From Aegicerativicinus sediminis (GTDB lineage Bacteria > Bacteroidota > Bacteroidia > Flavobacteriales > Flavobacteriaceae): a stretch of DNA of 64,000 nt. The notes beneath the pieces were generated by a model that did not search any database, had not been told where the DNA came from, and was given only the letters and a program-made list of their open reading frames with translations. The stretch's first letter is position 1. Each line of letters starts with the position of its first letter. Positions 27,366-36,698 of this stretch are shown here, piece after piece. The stretch spans positions 1,420,001-1,484,000 of the forward strand of contig NZ_CP064295.1 in NCBI RefSeq assembly GCF_015476115.1, read 5' to 3'. A program made the translations under genes and the position numbers.

Positions 27366-27373
27366 TATCTTTG
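27366..27373 (+). promoter_or_regulatory. Predicted -7 promoter element of trhO
   Basis: TATCTTTG matches TAnnTTTG exactly and is followed by CCGCAC; a TTTT tract lies at about the -33 position. The leader before the trhO ATG would be about 25 bases. Confidence 0.5.
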
Positions 27374-27404
27374 CCGCACTTTAACCTTAAATAGTTAGTA
27401 TAGC

Positions 27405-28478
27405 ATGCAACTGTACAATAATTTAAGCGCGAAGGAAAGAGCAGAATTAATAGAGAAAGCTGGTAAAGACCGGCTCACTATCTCTTTCTATAAATACGCG
27501 CATCTTGGTAATCCTGAACTTTTTAGAAACCACATGTTTCTAGCTTGGAACGAAATCGATGTTCTGGGTAGAATCTATATTGCACATGAAGGGATAAATG
27601 CCCAATTATCTGTACCTGCAGATAATTTTGAAAAGTTTAAACACCATCTCGATTCTATTTCCTTTTTAGAGAATGTTCGATTGAATATCGCCATTGAACA
27701 AGACAACTTTTCATTTTTAAAATTAAAGGTGAAGGTTAGAGATAAAATTTTGGCTGATGGCTTAAATGATAACACATTCGACGTTACCAATATTGGAAAA
27801 CATGTCAATGCAGAAGAATTCAATACCCTTTTAGATGATCCAAATACCGTTTTGGTAGATATGAGAAACCATTACGAAAGTGAAATAGGTCATTTTAAAA
27901 ATGCTATTACACCTGATGTTGACACTTTCAGAGACTCTCTTCCAATTATTGAGGAAGATTTAAAAGATCATAAGGAGGACAAAAACCTTGTTATGTATTG
28001 TACCGGCGGAATTCGCTGTGAAAAGGCAAGCGCATATTATAAACATAAAGGTTTTAAGAAGGTTTTTCAACTTGAAGGTGGCATTATTAATTATGTAAGA
28101 CAGGTTAATAAAGCTGGTATAGAAAATAAATTTATAGGCAAGAATTTTGTTTTCGATGATCGCAGGGCTGAGAGAGTTACAAATGATATAATAGCCCAAT
28201 GTCATCAATGCGGTAAGCCCGCTGACTCACACGTTAATTGTGCAAATGATGCCTGCCATCTTTTATTTATTCAATGTGACGAATGTGCTGAAAAAATGGA
28301 ACAATGCTGCTCAACAACTTGTCAAGAAATAATTCATTTGCCTTATGAAGAACAGAAAGCATTAAGAAAAGGTCAGGGTAATAGCAACGATATTTTCAAA
28401 AAGGGGAGAGCAGGCCATTTGCAATATCAAAAAGATTTGCGAAATATTTTTGAGTCCCTTTCTGTTACTGAATCCTAA
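27405..28478 (+). CDS. trhO: tRNA uridine(34) hydroxylase TrhO (rhodanese family)
   Basis: The 357-residue protein has the TrhO/YceA layout: an N-terminal acylphosphatase-like domain (about 20-115, with HEGINAQLS), a rhodanese domain (about 130-235) with catalytic Cys199 in MYCTGGIRCEKA, and a cysteine-rich C-terminal region (about 266-306, nine cysteines). TrhO uses oxygen to make 5-hydroxyuridine at tRNA position 34, which widens wobble decoding. Bases after the stop lead directly into trhP, the gene for the alternative route to the same modification. The start is an ATG about 30 bases after a TAnnTTTG box. Confidence 0.9.
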   Translation: MQLYNNLSAKERAELIEKAGKDRLTISFYKYAHLGNPELFRNHMFLAWNEIDVLGRIYIAHEGINAQLSVPADNFEKFKHHLDSISFLENVRLNIAIEQDNFSFLKLKVKVRDKILADGLNDNTFDVTNIGKHVNAEEFNTLLDDPNTVLVDMRNHYESEIGHFKNAITPDVDTFRDSLPIIEEDLKDHKEDKNLVMYCTGGIRCEKASAYYKHKGFKKVFQLEGGIINYVRQVNKAGIENKFIGKNFVFDDRRAERVTNDIIAQCHQCGKPADSHVNCANDACHLLFIQCDECAEKMEQCCSTTCQEIIHLPYEEQKALRKGQGNSNDIFKKGRAGHLQYQKDLRNIFESLSVTES

Positions 28479-28485
28479 ATTCTTA

Positions 28486-29733
28486 ATGATGCAGCATATT
28501 GAATTAATGGCACCAGCCGGGAATTTCGAATCTTTACAAGCGGCATTAGACAATGGTGCAGATTCTGTTTACTTCGGTGTTGAACAATTAAACATGAGGG
28601 CAAGGGCATCCATGAATTTTACAATGGAAGACCTACCAGAAATTTCGGCAAGGTGTAAACAAAAAGGTGTTAGAACCTATCTTACTCTTAATACTATTAT
28701 TTACGACCACGATTTATCGGTTGTAAAGAACTTAGTTAGAAAGGCTAAGGAAGCTGATATTACTGCCATCATTGCAATGGATCAAGCCGTAATTGCAATG
28801 GCTAGAGAGCAACAGATGGAGGTACATATTTCAACCCAAATTAATATCACCAACATAGAAACGTTGAAGTTTTATGCCATGTTTGCAGATACCATGGTGC
28901 TGAGCAGGGAGTTGAGTTTACGACAGGTAAAAAAGATAACGGAACAGATAGAAAAAGAACAAATTAAGGGTCCTTCAGGGCGATTGGTTGAAATTGAAAT
29001 TTTTGGTCATGGGGCTCTTTGTATGGCAGTTTCGGGCAAATGTTATTTAAGCCTGCATTCCCATAATTCTTCCGCGAATAGGGGAGCTTGTAAACAGAAT
29101 TGTCGAAAAAAATATACCGTAATTGACCAGGAATCTGGTTTTGAAATGGAAATTGACAATGAATATATTATGTCGCCAAAGGATCTGTGTACAATTGATT
29201 TTCTAGAGGAAGTTGCAGATGCTGGTATTAAAGTCTTAAAAATTGAAGGTAGAGGGAGATCTCCTGAATATGTGGCTAGCGTAATTAGGTGTTATCGTGA
29301 GGCTATTGATAGTCTTGCTGGAAGTACATATTCAAAAGAAAAGGTAATCACTTGGATGAAGGATTTGGAAAAAGTTTATAACAGAGGCTTTTGGAGTGGT
29401 TATTATCTAGGTCAGAAGTTGGGCGAATGGAGTAAAGGATCTGGTTCCCACGCCACTCAAAAGAAGGTTTATTTGGGTAAAGGGGTTCATTATTTTCCAA
29501 AAACAAGTATTGGAGAATTTAAAATTGAATCTTTTGATTTAGAACTTGGAGATACAATTTTAATAACCGGACCCACTACTGGCGCCAAAGAGTTAATAGT
29601 TGATAGCATGTTGGTTAATGATGAAAAGCTACATAAAGGCATTAAAGGAGACTCTGTTACCATTCCAGTGCCTTTTAGGATTAGGCCATCAGATAAGCTA
29701 TATAAACTCGTAGAAAACAAGATAGAGGCTTAA
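28486..29733 (+). CDS. trhP: U32-family protein TrhP (prephenate-dependent tRNA U34 hydroxylation)
   Basis: The 415-residue protein matches U32 peptidase-family YegQ/TrhP. It starts IELMAPAGNFESLQAALDNG and has a cysteine set for an iron-sulphur cluster in GHGALCMAVSGKCYLSLHS and GACKQNCRKKY (Cys179, 186, 202, 206). In E. coli TrhP works with prephenate to hydroxylate U34 of tRNA without oxygen. I chose the ATG at 28486; an in-frame TTG at 28450 would overlap trhO by 29 bases and precede the conserved opening. Its stop overlaps the ferredoxin start by one base. Confidence 0.85.
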   Translation: MMQHIELMAPAGNFESLQAALDNGADSVYFGVEQLNMRARASMNFTMEDLPEISARCKQKGVRTYLTLNTIIYDHDLSVVKNLVRKAKEADITAIIAMDQAVIAMAREQQMEVHISTQINITNIETLKFYAMFADTMVLSRELSLRQVKKITEQIEKEQIKGPSGRLVEIEIFGHGALCMAVSGKCYLSLHSHNSSANRGACKQNCRKKYTVIDQESGFEMEIDNEYIMSPKDLCTIDFLEEVADAGIKVLKIEGRGRSPEYVASVIRCYREAIDSLAGSTYSKEKVITWMKDLEKVYNRGFWSGYYLGQKLGEWSKGSGSHATQKKVYLGKGVHYFPKTSIGEFKIESFDLELGDTILITGPTTGAKELIVDSMLVNDEKLHKGIKGDSVTIPVPFRIRPSDKLYKLVENKIEA

Positions 29734-29963
29734 TGATTGTTGTAACGTTACAAAGAAATAAATGTATTGGTTGCAATTATTGTGTTGAATTGGCTCCTGA
29801 GCAGTTTCAAATGTCTAAAAAGGACGGTAAATCTGTATTGCTCCACAGCTTAGAGAAAAAGGGATTTTTCACTTTGAAATCACCGGATTTATCCATTTTA
29901 GAGCCTTGTGACCAAGCATCCAAGGCCTGTCCTGTGAAAATTATCACTGTAAAGAATATTTAA
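29733..29963 (+). CDS. Single-cluster 4Fe-4S ferredoxin
   Basis: The 76-residue protein has Cys11, Cys14 and Cys17 in CIGCNYC and Cys66 before Pro in KACPVKI, the ligands of one 4Fe-4S cluster; Cys59 is an extra cysteine. This is a small cytoplasmic electron carrier. Its start overlaps the trhP stop by one base (TAATG), so the two are translationally coupled. I infer that it serves TrhP or the following radical SAM protein rather than general metabolism. Confidence 0.9.
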   Translation: MIVVTLQRNKCIGCNYCVELAPEQFQMSKKDGKSVLLHSLEKKGFFTLKSPDLSILEPCDQASKACPVKIITVKNI

Positions 29964-29973
29964 CGGGAAATAG

Positions 29974-30990
29974 GTGCCTTCTGCAATAAACATATATAAA
30001 CTCTTAAGATGGAATAAAAGGATTAAGAGCCATCGCATTAAGTTTTTAGCGCTTTATTTTTTCCATAGGTTTAAAAAACGATATTTGGCGGTTAATCTAG
30101 ATCCAGTGATGGCATGTAACCTTAGGTGTAAAATGTGTTATTTTACAGATAAGGATTATGTGAAAACCTTGAAGGGTCAATTAACATCTGATGAGGTAAA
30201 ACGAATCGCGGAAGTAATTTTTACCAGAGCACTAAAGCTCCAGATAGGTTGCGGTACAGAACCCACATTATATGAAAATTTACCCGAAATCATTGGTTTG
30301 GGGAAGCAGTACAACGTGCCCTATATTTCCTTAACTACCAATGCCAATTTATTGACTGAAGATTCAATAAATGCCATGTTGCATGCTGGTTTAAACGAGT
30401 TCACTATTTCGTTGCATGGGGTGGAGAAGAGATCCTATGAGGATTTTATGGGTAAAGGAGATTATGAAAGGTTTCGGGATGTATTTCAAATCTTCATAAA
30501 ATTGAAACAGCGATTCGATTTTAAGGTGAGAGTTAATTATACCTTCAATGAAGATAATTTTTTGGAATTAAACCGTTTGTTCGAGCAATTTAATCCCGAT
30601 TCTATTGATATTTTGCAAATACGTCCTATTCAAAATTTAGGCAATACAGCATACCAAAACTTTAGTTTGGATCAGGTTAAGTCAGTTTATCCAAAAGTCT
30701 ACCAACATCTTAAAGACGAATGCAAAAATCATGGAATTGTCTTTATGGCTCCAGAGCGATTATCAGATTTGGAAAAGGTCAATGAATCAAGCGTTATTTT
30801 TGATTATACCTATTGTTATATTTCTCCAAATAAATTTTTTAGAAAAGGATTTAAATGGAAAGAAGAGTCTTTCGAAAATTATACCCATAGAATGGGATGG
30901 GGCAAACAATTACTTAAAAATGCATTTAAAAGCAAAAAGTCTTTAAAGACAGAGAGAAACCATCTTAATTATGATGTTAATTTCAATTAA
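29974..30990 (+). CDS. Radical SAM protein, unknown substrate
   Basis: The 338-residue protein carries the radical SAM cluster motif CNLRCKMC (Cys48, 52, 55) after a basic N-terminal helix, and the SAM-binding GCGTEPTLYE stretch. There is no SPASM-type cysteine cluster at the C-terminus, only one late cysteine in YTYCYIS. It resembles radical SAM proteins of the MoaA/peptide-modifying branch. The GTG at 29974 follows the ferredoxin gene by 10 bases, so reduction by that ferredoxin is plausible. The C-terminal 40 residues are strongly basic, which would suit RNA or membrane contact. Confidence 0.8.
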   Translation: MPSAINIYKLLRWNKRIKSHRIKFLALYFFHRFKKRYLAVNLDPVMACNLRCKMCYFTDKDYVKTLKGQLTSDEVKRIAEVIFTRALKLQIGCGTEPTLYENLPEIIGLGKQYNVPYISLTTNANLLTEDSINAMLHAGLNEFTISLHGVEKRSYEDFMGKGDYERFRDVFQIFIKLKQRFDFKVRVNYTFNEDNFLELNRLFEQFNPDSIDILQIRPIQNLGNTAYQNFSLDQVKSVYPKVYQHLKDECKNHGIVFMAPERLSDLEKVNESSVIFDYTYCYISPNKFFRKGFKWKEESFENYTHRMGWGKQLLKNAFKSKKSLKTERNHLNYDVNFN

Positions 30991-31094
30991 GCAGGAAATT
31001 TTCACTTAATAAATAATCTTATCTTTACGTTTGTATAAATAATAGTATTAATCGTCATTCGCTATAGAAGTTTAGCGGATTTTATATAACATAT

Positions 31095-32264
31095 ATGGGT
31101 TGTAACACCTGTTCAACAGGAAAGAGCGGCCAGCCAAGAGGGTGCAAAAATAATGGCACTTGTGGAACAGATAGTTGTAATAAACTTACTGTTTTTGATT
31201 GGCTTGCCAACATGAAGCTCCCGATGGGAGAAGAAGGATTTAAAGGTGTGGAGGTTCGTTTTAAAAACGGGCGCAAGCAGTATTACAATAATTCAGAAAA
31301 TATTCCATTAGCCATTGGCGACATTGTCGCTACTCAGGCAAAAACTGGCCATGATATCGGTATGGTAACTCTTACAGGAGAATTGGTAAGGGTTCAAATG
31401 AAACGCAAAAAAATTTCGCTAGATGATGAGGAAAATGTCCTAAAAATTTATCGCAAGGCCAACCAAAAAGACATTGATATTTGGTGTAAGGTTAGAGATA
31501 AAGAGGAGCCTATGAAAGTGAAGGCTCGGCAATTCGCCATTGACTTAAACCTTCGAATGAAAATCTCAGACATCGAATATCAAGGAGATGGTAGTAAGGC
31601 GACGTTTTATTATACCGCTGAGGAACGTGTTGATTTCAGGGAGTTGATTAAAGTCTTTGCAAGGGAATTCCGCACCCGTATAGAAATGCGCCAAGTAGGT
31701 TTCAGACAAGAAGCGTCTAGGTTAGGAGGTATAGGGTCTTGTGGAAGAGAATTATGCTGCTCCACTTGGTTGACAGATTTTAGAAGCGTTAGCACTTCGG
31801 CGGCGAGGTACCAACAATTGTCGCTTAATCCTTTAAAACTAGCTGGGCAATGCGGTAAGTTGAAGTGTTGTTTAAATTACGAGCTGGATGCTTATTTAGA
31901 TGCATTAAAGGATTTTCCAAAAACAGAAACCAAATTAGAAACTGCCAAAGGAATCGCTAGCTGCCAAAAAACAGATATTTTTAAAGGTTTTATTTGGTAT
32001 GCTTATGAGGGCGAATGGATGAATTGGCATAAACTCACCATAGAGCAGGCCAAAGAAATTATTGAGAAAAATAAGAGGAATGAAAAAGTGGCAAGTCTTG
32101 AAGAATATGCAGTTGCCCATGAACAAGATTCAAAGGCAGAATTTGAAAATGTTGTGGGTCAAGATAGCTTAACACGTTTCGATACACCTCGAAGAAATAA
32201 AAAACGAAAAAACAAAAGACATAAGCAAAAAGCCAACAAGAATAGAAAAAATGTCAAAAAGTAG
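31095..32264 (+). CDS. ricT: RicT/PSP1-domain protein with cysteine-rich N-terminus
   Basis: The 389-residue protein contains the PSP1 domain (about 55-270) with GSCGRELCCSTWLTDF and GQCGKLKCCLNYE, as in RicT (YaaT) of Bacillus. RicT acts with RicA and RicF in an iron-sulphur complex that affects RNA processing. Here an N-terminal segment has five extra cysteines (3, 6, 17, 23, 28), and the C-terminal tail (about 360-389) is extremely Lys/Arg-rich. The end overlaps gldH by 14 bases. In Flavobacteria this gene regularly sits beside gldH. The RicT name is by domain; the Bacillus function may not carry over. Confidence 0.85.
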   Translation: MGCNTCSTGKSGQPRGCKNNGTCGTDSCNKLTVFDWLANMKLPMGEEGFKGVEVRFKNGRKQYYNNSENIPLAIGDIVATQAKTGHDIGMVTLTGELVRVQMKRKKISLDDEENVLKIYRKANQKDIDIWCKVRDKEEPMKVKARQFAIDLNLRMKISDIEYQGDGSKATFYYTAEERVDFRELIKVFAREFRTRIEMRQVGFRQEASRLGGIGSCGRELCCSTWLTDFRSVSTSAARYQQLSLNPLKLAGQCGKLKCCLNYELDAYLDALKDFPKTETKLETAKGIASCQKTDIFKGFIWYAYEGEWMNWHKLTIEQAKEIIEKNKRNEKVASLEEYAVAHEQDSKAEFENVVGQDSLTRFDTPRRNKKRKNKRHKQKANKNRKNVKK

Positions 32265-32745
32265 GATACTCCCATTTCTAATCCTTTTAATGGTGATTTC
32301 GTCTTGTGATGATAATCAAATTTTCGATCAATATCAGTCTCTTCCAAAATATTGGAACAAAGATTCCGTTAAAACTTTCAGTGTTGTAGCCCCCGACACA
32401 ATAAATTCATATAATTTGTATGTTAATTTGCGAAACAATAATGACTACAAATACAGCAATTTAATGCTCATTGTTGAGATGGACTACCCAAACGGTAAGG
32501 CTGTTAAGGATACTTTAGAATATCGTATGGCTAATCCACAAGGTGAATTTTTGGGAACGGGATTTACAGATGTTAAAGAGAATAAACTTTGGTATAAGGG
32601 GTACGAAGAACCTTTTGTTTTCAGCGAAAGCGGTAAATATACGGTTGGAATCCAGCAGGCAATGAGAGAAAATGGCCAAGTAAGCGGAATTACCAATTTA
32701 GAGGGTATAACAGATGTTGGATTTAGAATCGAAAGGACAAAATAA
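32251..32745 (+). CDS. gldH: Gliding motility lipoprotein GldH
   Basis: The 164-residue protein has a lipoprotein signal with lipobox VISSC (Cys19) and the GldH opening CDDNQIFDQYQSLPKYWNKD, split here by the mature N-terminus. The remainder is a beta-rich domain of about 140 residues. GldH is needed for gliding and for type IX secretion in Flavobacterium johnsoniae and is found in gliding and non-gliding Flavobacteriia. Its start lies inside the ricT end, and the penicillin-binding protein gene starts five bases after its stop, the usual flavobacterial order. Confidence 0.92.
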   Translation: MSKSRILPFLILLMVISSCDDNQIFDQYQSLPKYWNKDSVKTFSVVAPDTINSYNLYVNLRNNNDYKYSNLMLIVEMDYPNGKAVKDTLEYRMANPQGEFLGTGFTDVKENKLWYKGYEEPFVFSESGKYTVGIQQAMRENGQVSGITNLEGITDVGFRIERTK

Positions 32746-32750
32746 ATACT

Positions 32751-35075
32751 ATGGCTAAGAAAAAGGTCGTTAAAAAAACTAAGGAAGAAAACTTTGCGAA
32801 ATATATTCGTGGGTTTTGGATTTTATTTGTAGCTGGTATTATTGGCTTTTTAGGTATTTTTCTTTTCGCAGCATGGGGTTTATTTGGTGAAATGCCAGAT
32901 CATACCATTTTGGAAAATCCTACTACAAATTTGGCTTCCCAAATTATTTCCTCTGATCAAAAATTAATAGCAAAATTCTATTACAACGATAACCGTACAC
33001 CAGTTGAATATGATGCATTGCCAGACCATTTGGTGGACGCTTTAATTGCAACTGAGGACATCCGTTATCAAGATCATTCTGGTATTGATGCTAGGGGAAC
33101 ACTAAGGGCCATTTTCACTTTAGGTAGTGGGGGTGGAGCAAGTACGATTTCCCAGCAATTGGCTAAACAATTATTTACCAAACAGGTTTCTGAAAATAAA
33201 TTAGGAAGAGCATTTCAAAAGGCCAAGGAATGGGTTATTGCTACTCGCTTAGAACGTCAATATACCAAAGAGGAAATCATAGCTATGTATTTCAATATTT
33301 ATGATTTTGGTAACAATGCCGATGGAATTAGAAGTGCGGCGAAAATTTATTTTGGTAAGGAGCCGCAAGAATTGAATCTCAAAGAATCGGCCATGTTGGT
33401 GGGGATGTTCAAAAATTCATCCTTATATAATCCTAGGCGTAATCCAATTGGTGTAAAAAATAGACGGGATGTTGTACTTGCTCAAATGGAGAAGTACGAT
33501 TTTATAACCGAAAAAATAAAGGATTCCCTCCAAAACACGGAATTAGATTTAAACTATAATCCAGAATCCCATCGCGAAGGATTGGCCACTTACTTTAGAG
33601 CTTATCTCAGTGATTTTATGAAAGATTGGATTTCAAAAAATCCTAAACCAGATGGTTCTAAATATAGTCTTTACAATGATGGTTTAAAGATTTATACGAC
33701 AATAGACTCTCGTATGCAACAGCATGCAGAAGATGCTGTGAGGCGACATATGCCAAATCTCCAGGCAGAATTTGATCATCAGAATACTCCGGATAGAAAT
33801 CCTACAGCACCTTTCTTGGAGTTAGACAAGTCTGAAATTGATCAATTGCTTAAACGCGGTATGCGCCAATCTGAACGTTGGAGGCATATGAAATATGATC
33901 TTAAAAAAGAGGATGACGAAATCATAAAATCTTTCGATGTTCCTATTGAAATGACGATTTTTTCGTGGCAAGGAGAAATTGACACTATCATGAAACCGAT
34001 GGATTCGATGAGGTATTATAAATCCTTTTTGCATCCTGGACTAATGTCAATGGATCCTCAAACAGGACATGTAAAAGCCTGGGTGGGAGGTATGGACTAC
34101 AAGCATTTTCAATATGACCATGTTAAACAAGGAAAGCGTCAAGTCGGTTCTACTTTTAAGCCTTTTGTATATGCCACAGCCATAGATCAATTGCATTTGT
34201 CGCCTTGTGATACCATCCCGATGCAACAGATAACTATTGAAGCTGGCAAATTTGGAAATCCAGAACCTTGGACGGCTAGAAATGACAATGGTGATTATGA
34301 TGGTTTTGTTAGTTTAAAAAGAGCACTGGCTAATTCTGTAAATACTGTAACGGCACGTTTAATGGATAAAGTTGGGCCAGGCCCAGTTGTTTCAATGGCT
34401 CGCAATTTGGGTATAGAATCAGATATTCCACCAGTGCCTGCTATTGCTTTGGGAACACCAGATTTAAGTGTTTTTGAAATGGTAGCGGCCTATTCCACCT
34501 TTGCTAACAAAGGAGTTTATACTAAACCTGTTATGGTTACTAGAATTGAAGATAAAAATGGTACCGTACTATATCAATTTACACCTGAAACGAGGGATGT
34601 GCTTAGCGAAGAAGTAGCCTATGTAACGGTAAATTTAATGGAAGGTGTAACTCAATTTGGTTCAGGGGGGCGTTTAAGACATGCATTTGCGGGTAACCAG
34701 GCTGTTTATAAAGAAATTATTACAGGCTATCCTTATGAGTTCGACAATCCAATTGCGGGTAAAACAGGAACAACACAGAACCAAAGTGATGGATGGTTTA
34801 TGGGGATGGTTCCAAATTTAGTTACTGGAGTTTGGGTAGGTGCTGAAGACAGAGCTGCACACTTTAGGACCATAACTTATGGACAAGGTGCCTCCATGGC
34901 TCTTCCTATTTGGGCGTTATTTATGAAAGCTTGTTACGAGGATCCTGAATTAAATGTTTCTAAAGAAGAGTTTGAAGGTCCTGCAGAACTTTCCATTAAT
35001 GTGGATTGTTCGAGGGTAGAAGGGGACATTCAACCTGACAGTGAAGAAATTCTAGATGAGGTTCTAGATTTTTAA
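32751..35075 (+). CDS. Class A penicillin-binding protein (PBP1a type)
   Basis: The 774-residue protein has an N-terminal membrane helix (about 20-45), a family 51 glycosyltransferase domain (about 60-240, with ATEDIRYQDHSGIDARG and GGASTISQQLAKQLF) and a transpeptidase domain (about 420-750). The transpeptidase motifs are GSTFKPF (SxxK), SVNTVTA (SxN) and GKTGTTQNQSDGW. It polymerises and cross-links peptidoglycan at the outer face of the inner membrane. It shares an operon with gldH, five bases downstream. A short acidic tail ends the protein. Confidence 0.95.
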   Translation: MAKKKVVKKTKEENFAKYIRGFWILFVAGIIGFLGIFLFAAWGLFGEMPDHTILENPTTNLASQIISSDQKLIAKFYYNDNRTPVEYDALPDHLVDALIATEDIRYQDHSGIDARGTLRAIFTLGSGGGASTISQQLAKQLFTKQVSENKLGRAFQKAKEWVIATRLERQYTKEEIIAMYFNIYDFGNNADGIRSAAKIYFGKEPQELNLKESAMLVGMFKNSSLYNPRRNPIGVKNRRDVVLAQMEKYDFITEKIKDSLQNTELDLNYNPESHREGLATYFRAYLSDFMKDWISKNPKPDGSKYSLYNDGLKIYTTIDSRMQQHAEDAVRRHMPNLQAEFDHQNTPDRNPTAPFLELDKSEIDQLLKRGMRQSERWRHMKYDLKKEDDEIIKSFDVPIEMTIFSWQGEIDTIMKPMDSMRYYKSFLHPGLMSMDPQTGHVKAWVGGMDYKHFQYDHVKQGKRQVGSTFKPFVYATAIDQLHLSPCDTIPMQQITIEAGKFGNPEPWTARNDNGDYDGFVSLKRALANSVNTVTARLMDKVGPGPVVSMARNLGIESDIPPVPAIALGTPDLSVFEMVAAYSTFANKGVYTKPVMVTRIEDKNGTVLYQFTPETRDVLSEEVAYVTVNLMEGVTQFGSGGRLRHAFAGNQAVYKEIITGYPYEFDNPIAGKTGTTQNQSDGWFMGMVPNLVTGVWVGAEDRAAHFRTITYGQGASMALPIWALFMKACYEDPELNVSKEEFEGPAELSINVDCSRVEGDIQPDSEEILDEVLDF

Positions 35076-35172
35076 TAAAACTTAAAATATTCAATTTTGC
35101 CATTTGAAGAGGCTCCAAAACCTTTTCGGATGGCATTATTATTTTGTAAATTATACGAACAAAAATTACTAT

Positions 35173-35874
35173 ATGATTTCAAAAACTGTAACCGATGTAT
35201 CTCAGGCTATGCGAGGTGTTTCAGACGGAATGACCTTTATGCTTGGTGGGTTTGGGTTAAGCGGAATACCTGAAAATGCGATTTCAGAATTAGTGCGTTT
35301 AAATGTTAAAGATTTAACCTGTATTTCTAATAATGCCGGTGTGGATGATTTTGGACTTGGTCTGTTATTAAAGAAACATCAAATAAAGAAAATGATCTCT
35401 TCATATGTTGGAGAGAATGAAGAATTTGAGCGGCAAATGTTAAGTGGAGAATTGGAAGTGGAGTTAATACCCCAAGGTACTTTGGCAGAGAGGTGCAGGG
35501 CAGCACAGGCAGGAATACCCGCCTTTTTTACACCAGCCGGATTTGGAACAGAAGTAGCAGAAGGAAAGGAAACTCGTAAATTCAATGGTAAGGATTATGT
35601 TTTAGAACATTCCTTCAAAGCAGATTTTGCCTTTATAAAGGCATGGAAGGGGGACCATGCTGGTAATTTGATATTTAAAGGGACAGCTAGGAATTTTAAC
35701 CCGAATATGTGTGGTGCTGCTAAAATTACAGTGGCCGAAGTTGAGGAATTAGTTCCTGTAGGTGAATTAGATCCAAATTTTATTCATATTCCTGGGATTT
35801 TCGTGCAGCGAATCTTCCAGGGCAAGAATTATGAAAAACGCATTGAACAAAGAACAGTAAGACAACGCAGTTAA
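35173..35874 (+). CDS. scoA: 3-oxoacid CoA-transferase subunit A
   Basis: The 233-residue protein has the CoA-transferase family I signature [20 protein letters not shown] and a second block [15 protein letters not shown]. With subunit B it moves CoA from succinyl-CoA to acetoacetate or similar 3-oxoacids. The ATG at 35173 gives the normal family start; an upstream in-frame TTG at 35104 would add 23 unrelated residues. Subunit B follows two bases after the stop. Whether the substrate is acetoacetate or 3-oxoadipate is not settled by sequence. Confidence 0.9.
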   Translation: MISKTVTDVSQAMRGVSDGMTFMLGGFGLSGIPENAISELVRLNVKDLTCISNNAGVDDFGLGLLLKKHQIKKMISSYVGENEEFERQMLSGELEVELIPQGTLAERCRAAQAGIPAFFTPAGFGTEVAEGKETRKFNGKDYVLEHSFKADFAFIKAWKGDHAGNLIFKGTARNFNPNMCGAAKITVAEVEELVPVGELDPNFIHIPGIFVQRIFQGKNYEKRIEQRTVRQRS

Positions 35875-35876
35875 TT

Positions 35877-36536
35877 ATGGCTTTAGATAAAAATCAAATT
35901 GCTCAACGTATTGCCAAAGAAGTAAAGGATGGTTATTATGTAAATCTCGGTATTGGTATTCCCACTTTAGTGGCCAATTATGTGCGTGAGGATATCGAGG
36001 TGGAATTTCAATCTGAAAATGGGGTACTCGGTATGGGACCATTTCCGTTTGAAGGGGATGAGGATCCAGATATTATCAATGCCGGGAAACAAACTATCAC
36101 TACGCTTCCTGGGGCAAGCTTTTTTGATTCGGCTATGAGTTTTTCAATGATTCGGGGACAGCACGTAGATTTAACCATTTTAGGGGCTATGGAGGTCGCG
36201 GAGAATGGAGACATTGCAAATTGGAAAATTCCTGGGAAAATGGTAAAAGGGATGGGTGGTGCAATGGATTTGGTTTCAAGTGCAGAAAATATCATCGTTG
36301 CAATGATGCATACAAATCGTGCAGGGGAGTCTAAACTATTGAAGCGTTGTTCCTTGCCTTTAACTGGTGTGGGTTGTGTGAAAAAGATTGTTACAAATCT
36401 TGCGGTACTTGAAATTACAGAAAATGGATTTAAATTATTGGAACGTGCTCCTGGAGTAACAGTTGAAGAGATAAAACAAGCTACAGAAGGACATCTCATC
36501 GTCAGTTCCAATGATATTCCTGAAATGGAAATATAA
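35877..36536 (+). CDS. scoB: 3-oxoacid CoA-transferase subunit B
   Basis: The 219-residue protein has the catalytic glutamate motif SENGVLG, plus NLGIGIPTLVANY near the N-terminus and the KMVKGMGGAMDLVSSAE block. It is the catalytic partner of subunit A. It ends the small operon; a gap of 402 bases follows without a clear terminator hairpin. Confidence 0.92.
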   Translation: MALDKNQIAQRIAKEVKDGYYVNLGIGIPTLVANYVREDIEVEFQSENGVLGMGPFPFEGDEDPDIINAGKQTITTLPGASFFDSAMSFSMIRGQHVDLTILGAMEVAENGDIANWKIPGKMVKGMGGAMDLVSSAENIIVAMMHTNRAGESKLLKRCSLPLTGVGCVKKIVTNLAVLEITENGFKLLERAPGVTVEEIKQATEGHLIVSSNDIPEMEI

Positions 36537-36698
36537 TTTCAGCAACACTTTAAAAGTAAGAAAAATATTACTTAAATTCTGTAAAAGTTAAAAAATCATG
36601 TAATTCATCGAAAAAACATGTCATTTAACTGATTTATATGAATTTTCATCGCATATTAGCAATCCCAAATCTAAACAACATTAAAACTCAAATCTATC

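Noticed and set aside
36008-36511. Long open frame (167 codons) on the minus strand inside scoB
   Set aside because: It is fully antisense to a well-conserved CoA-transferase gene and its translation shows no recognisable family; it arises from codon bias of the real gene.
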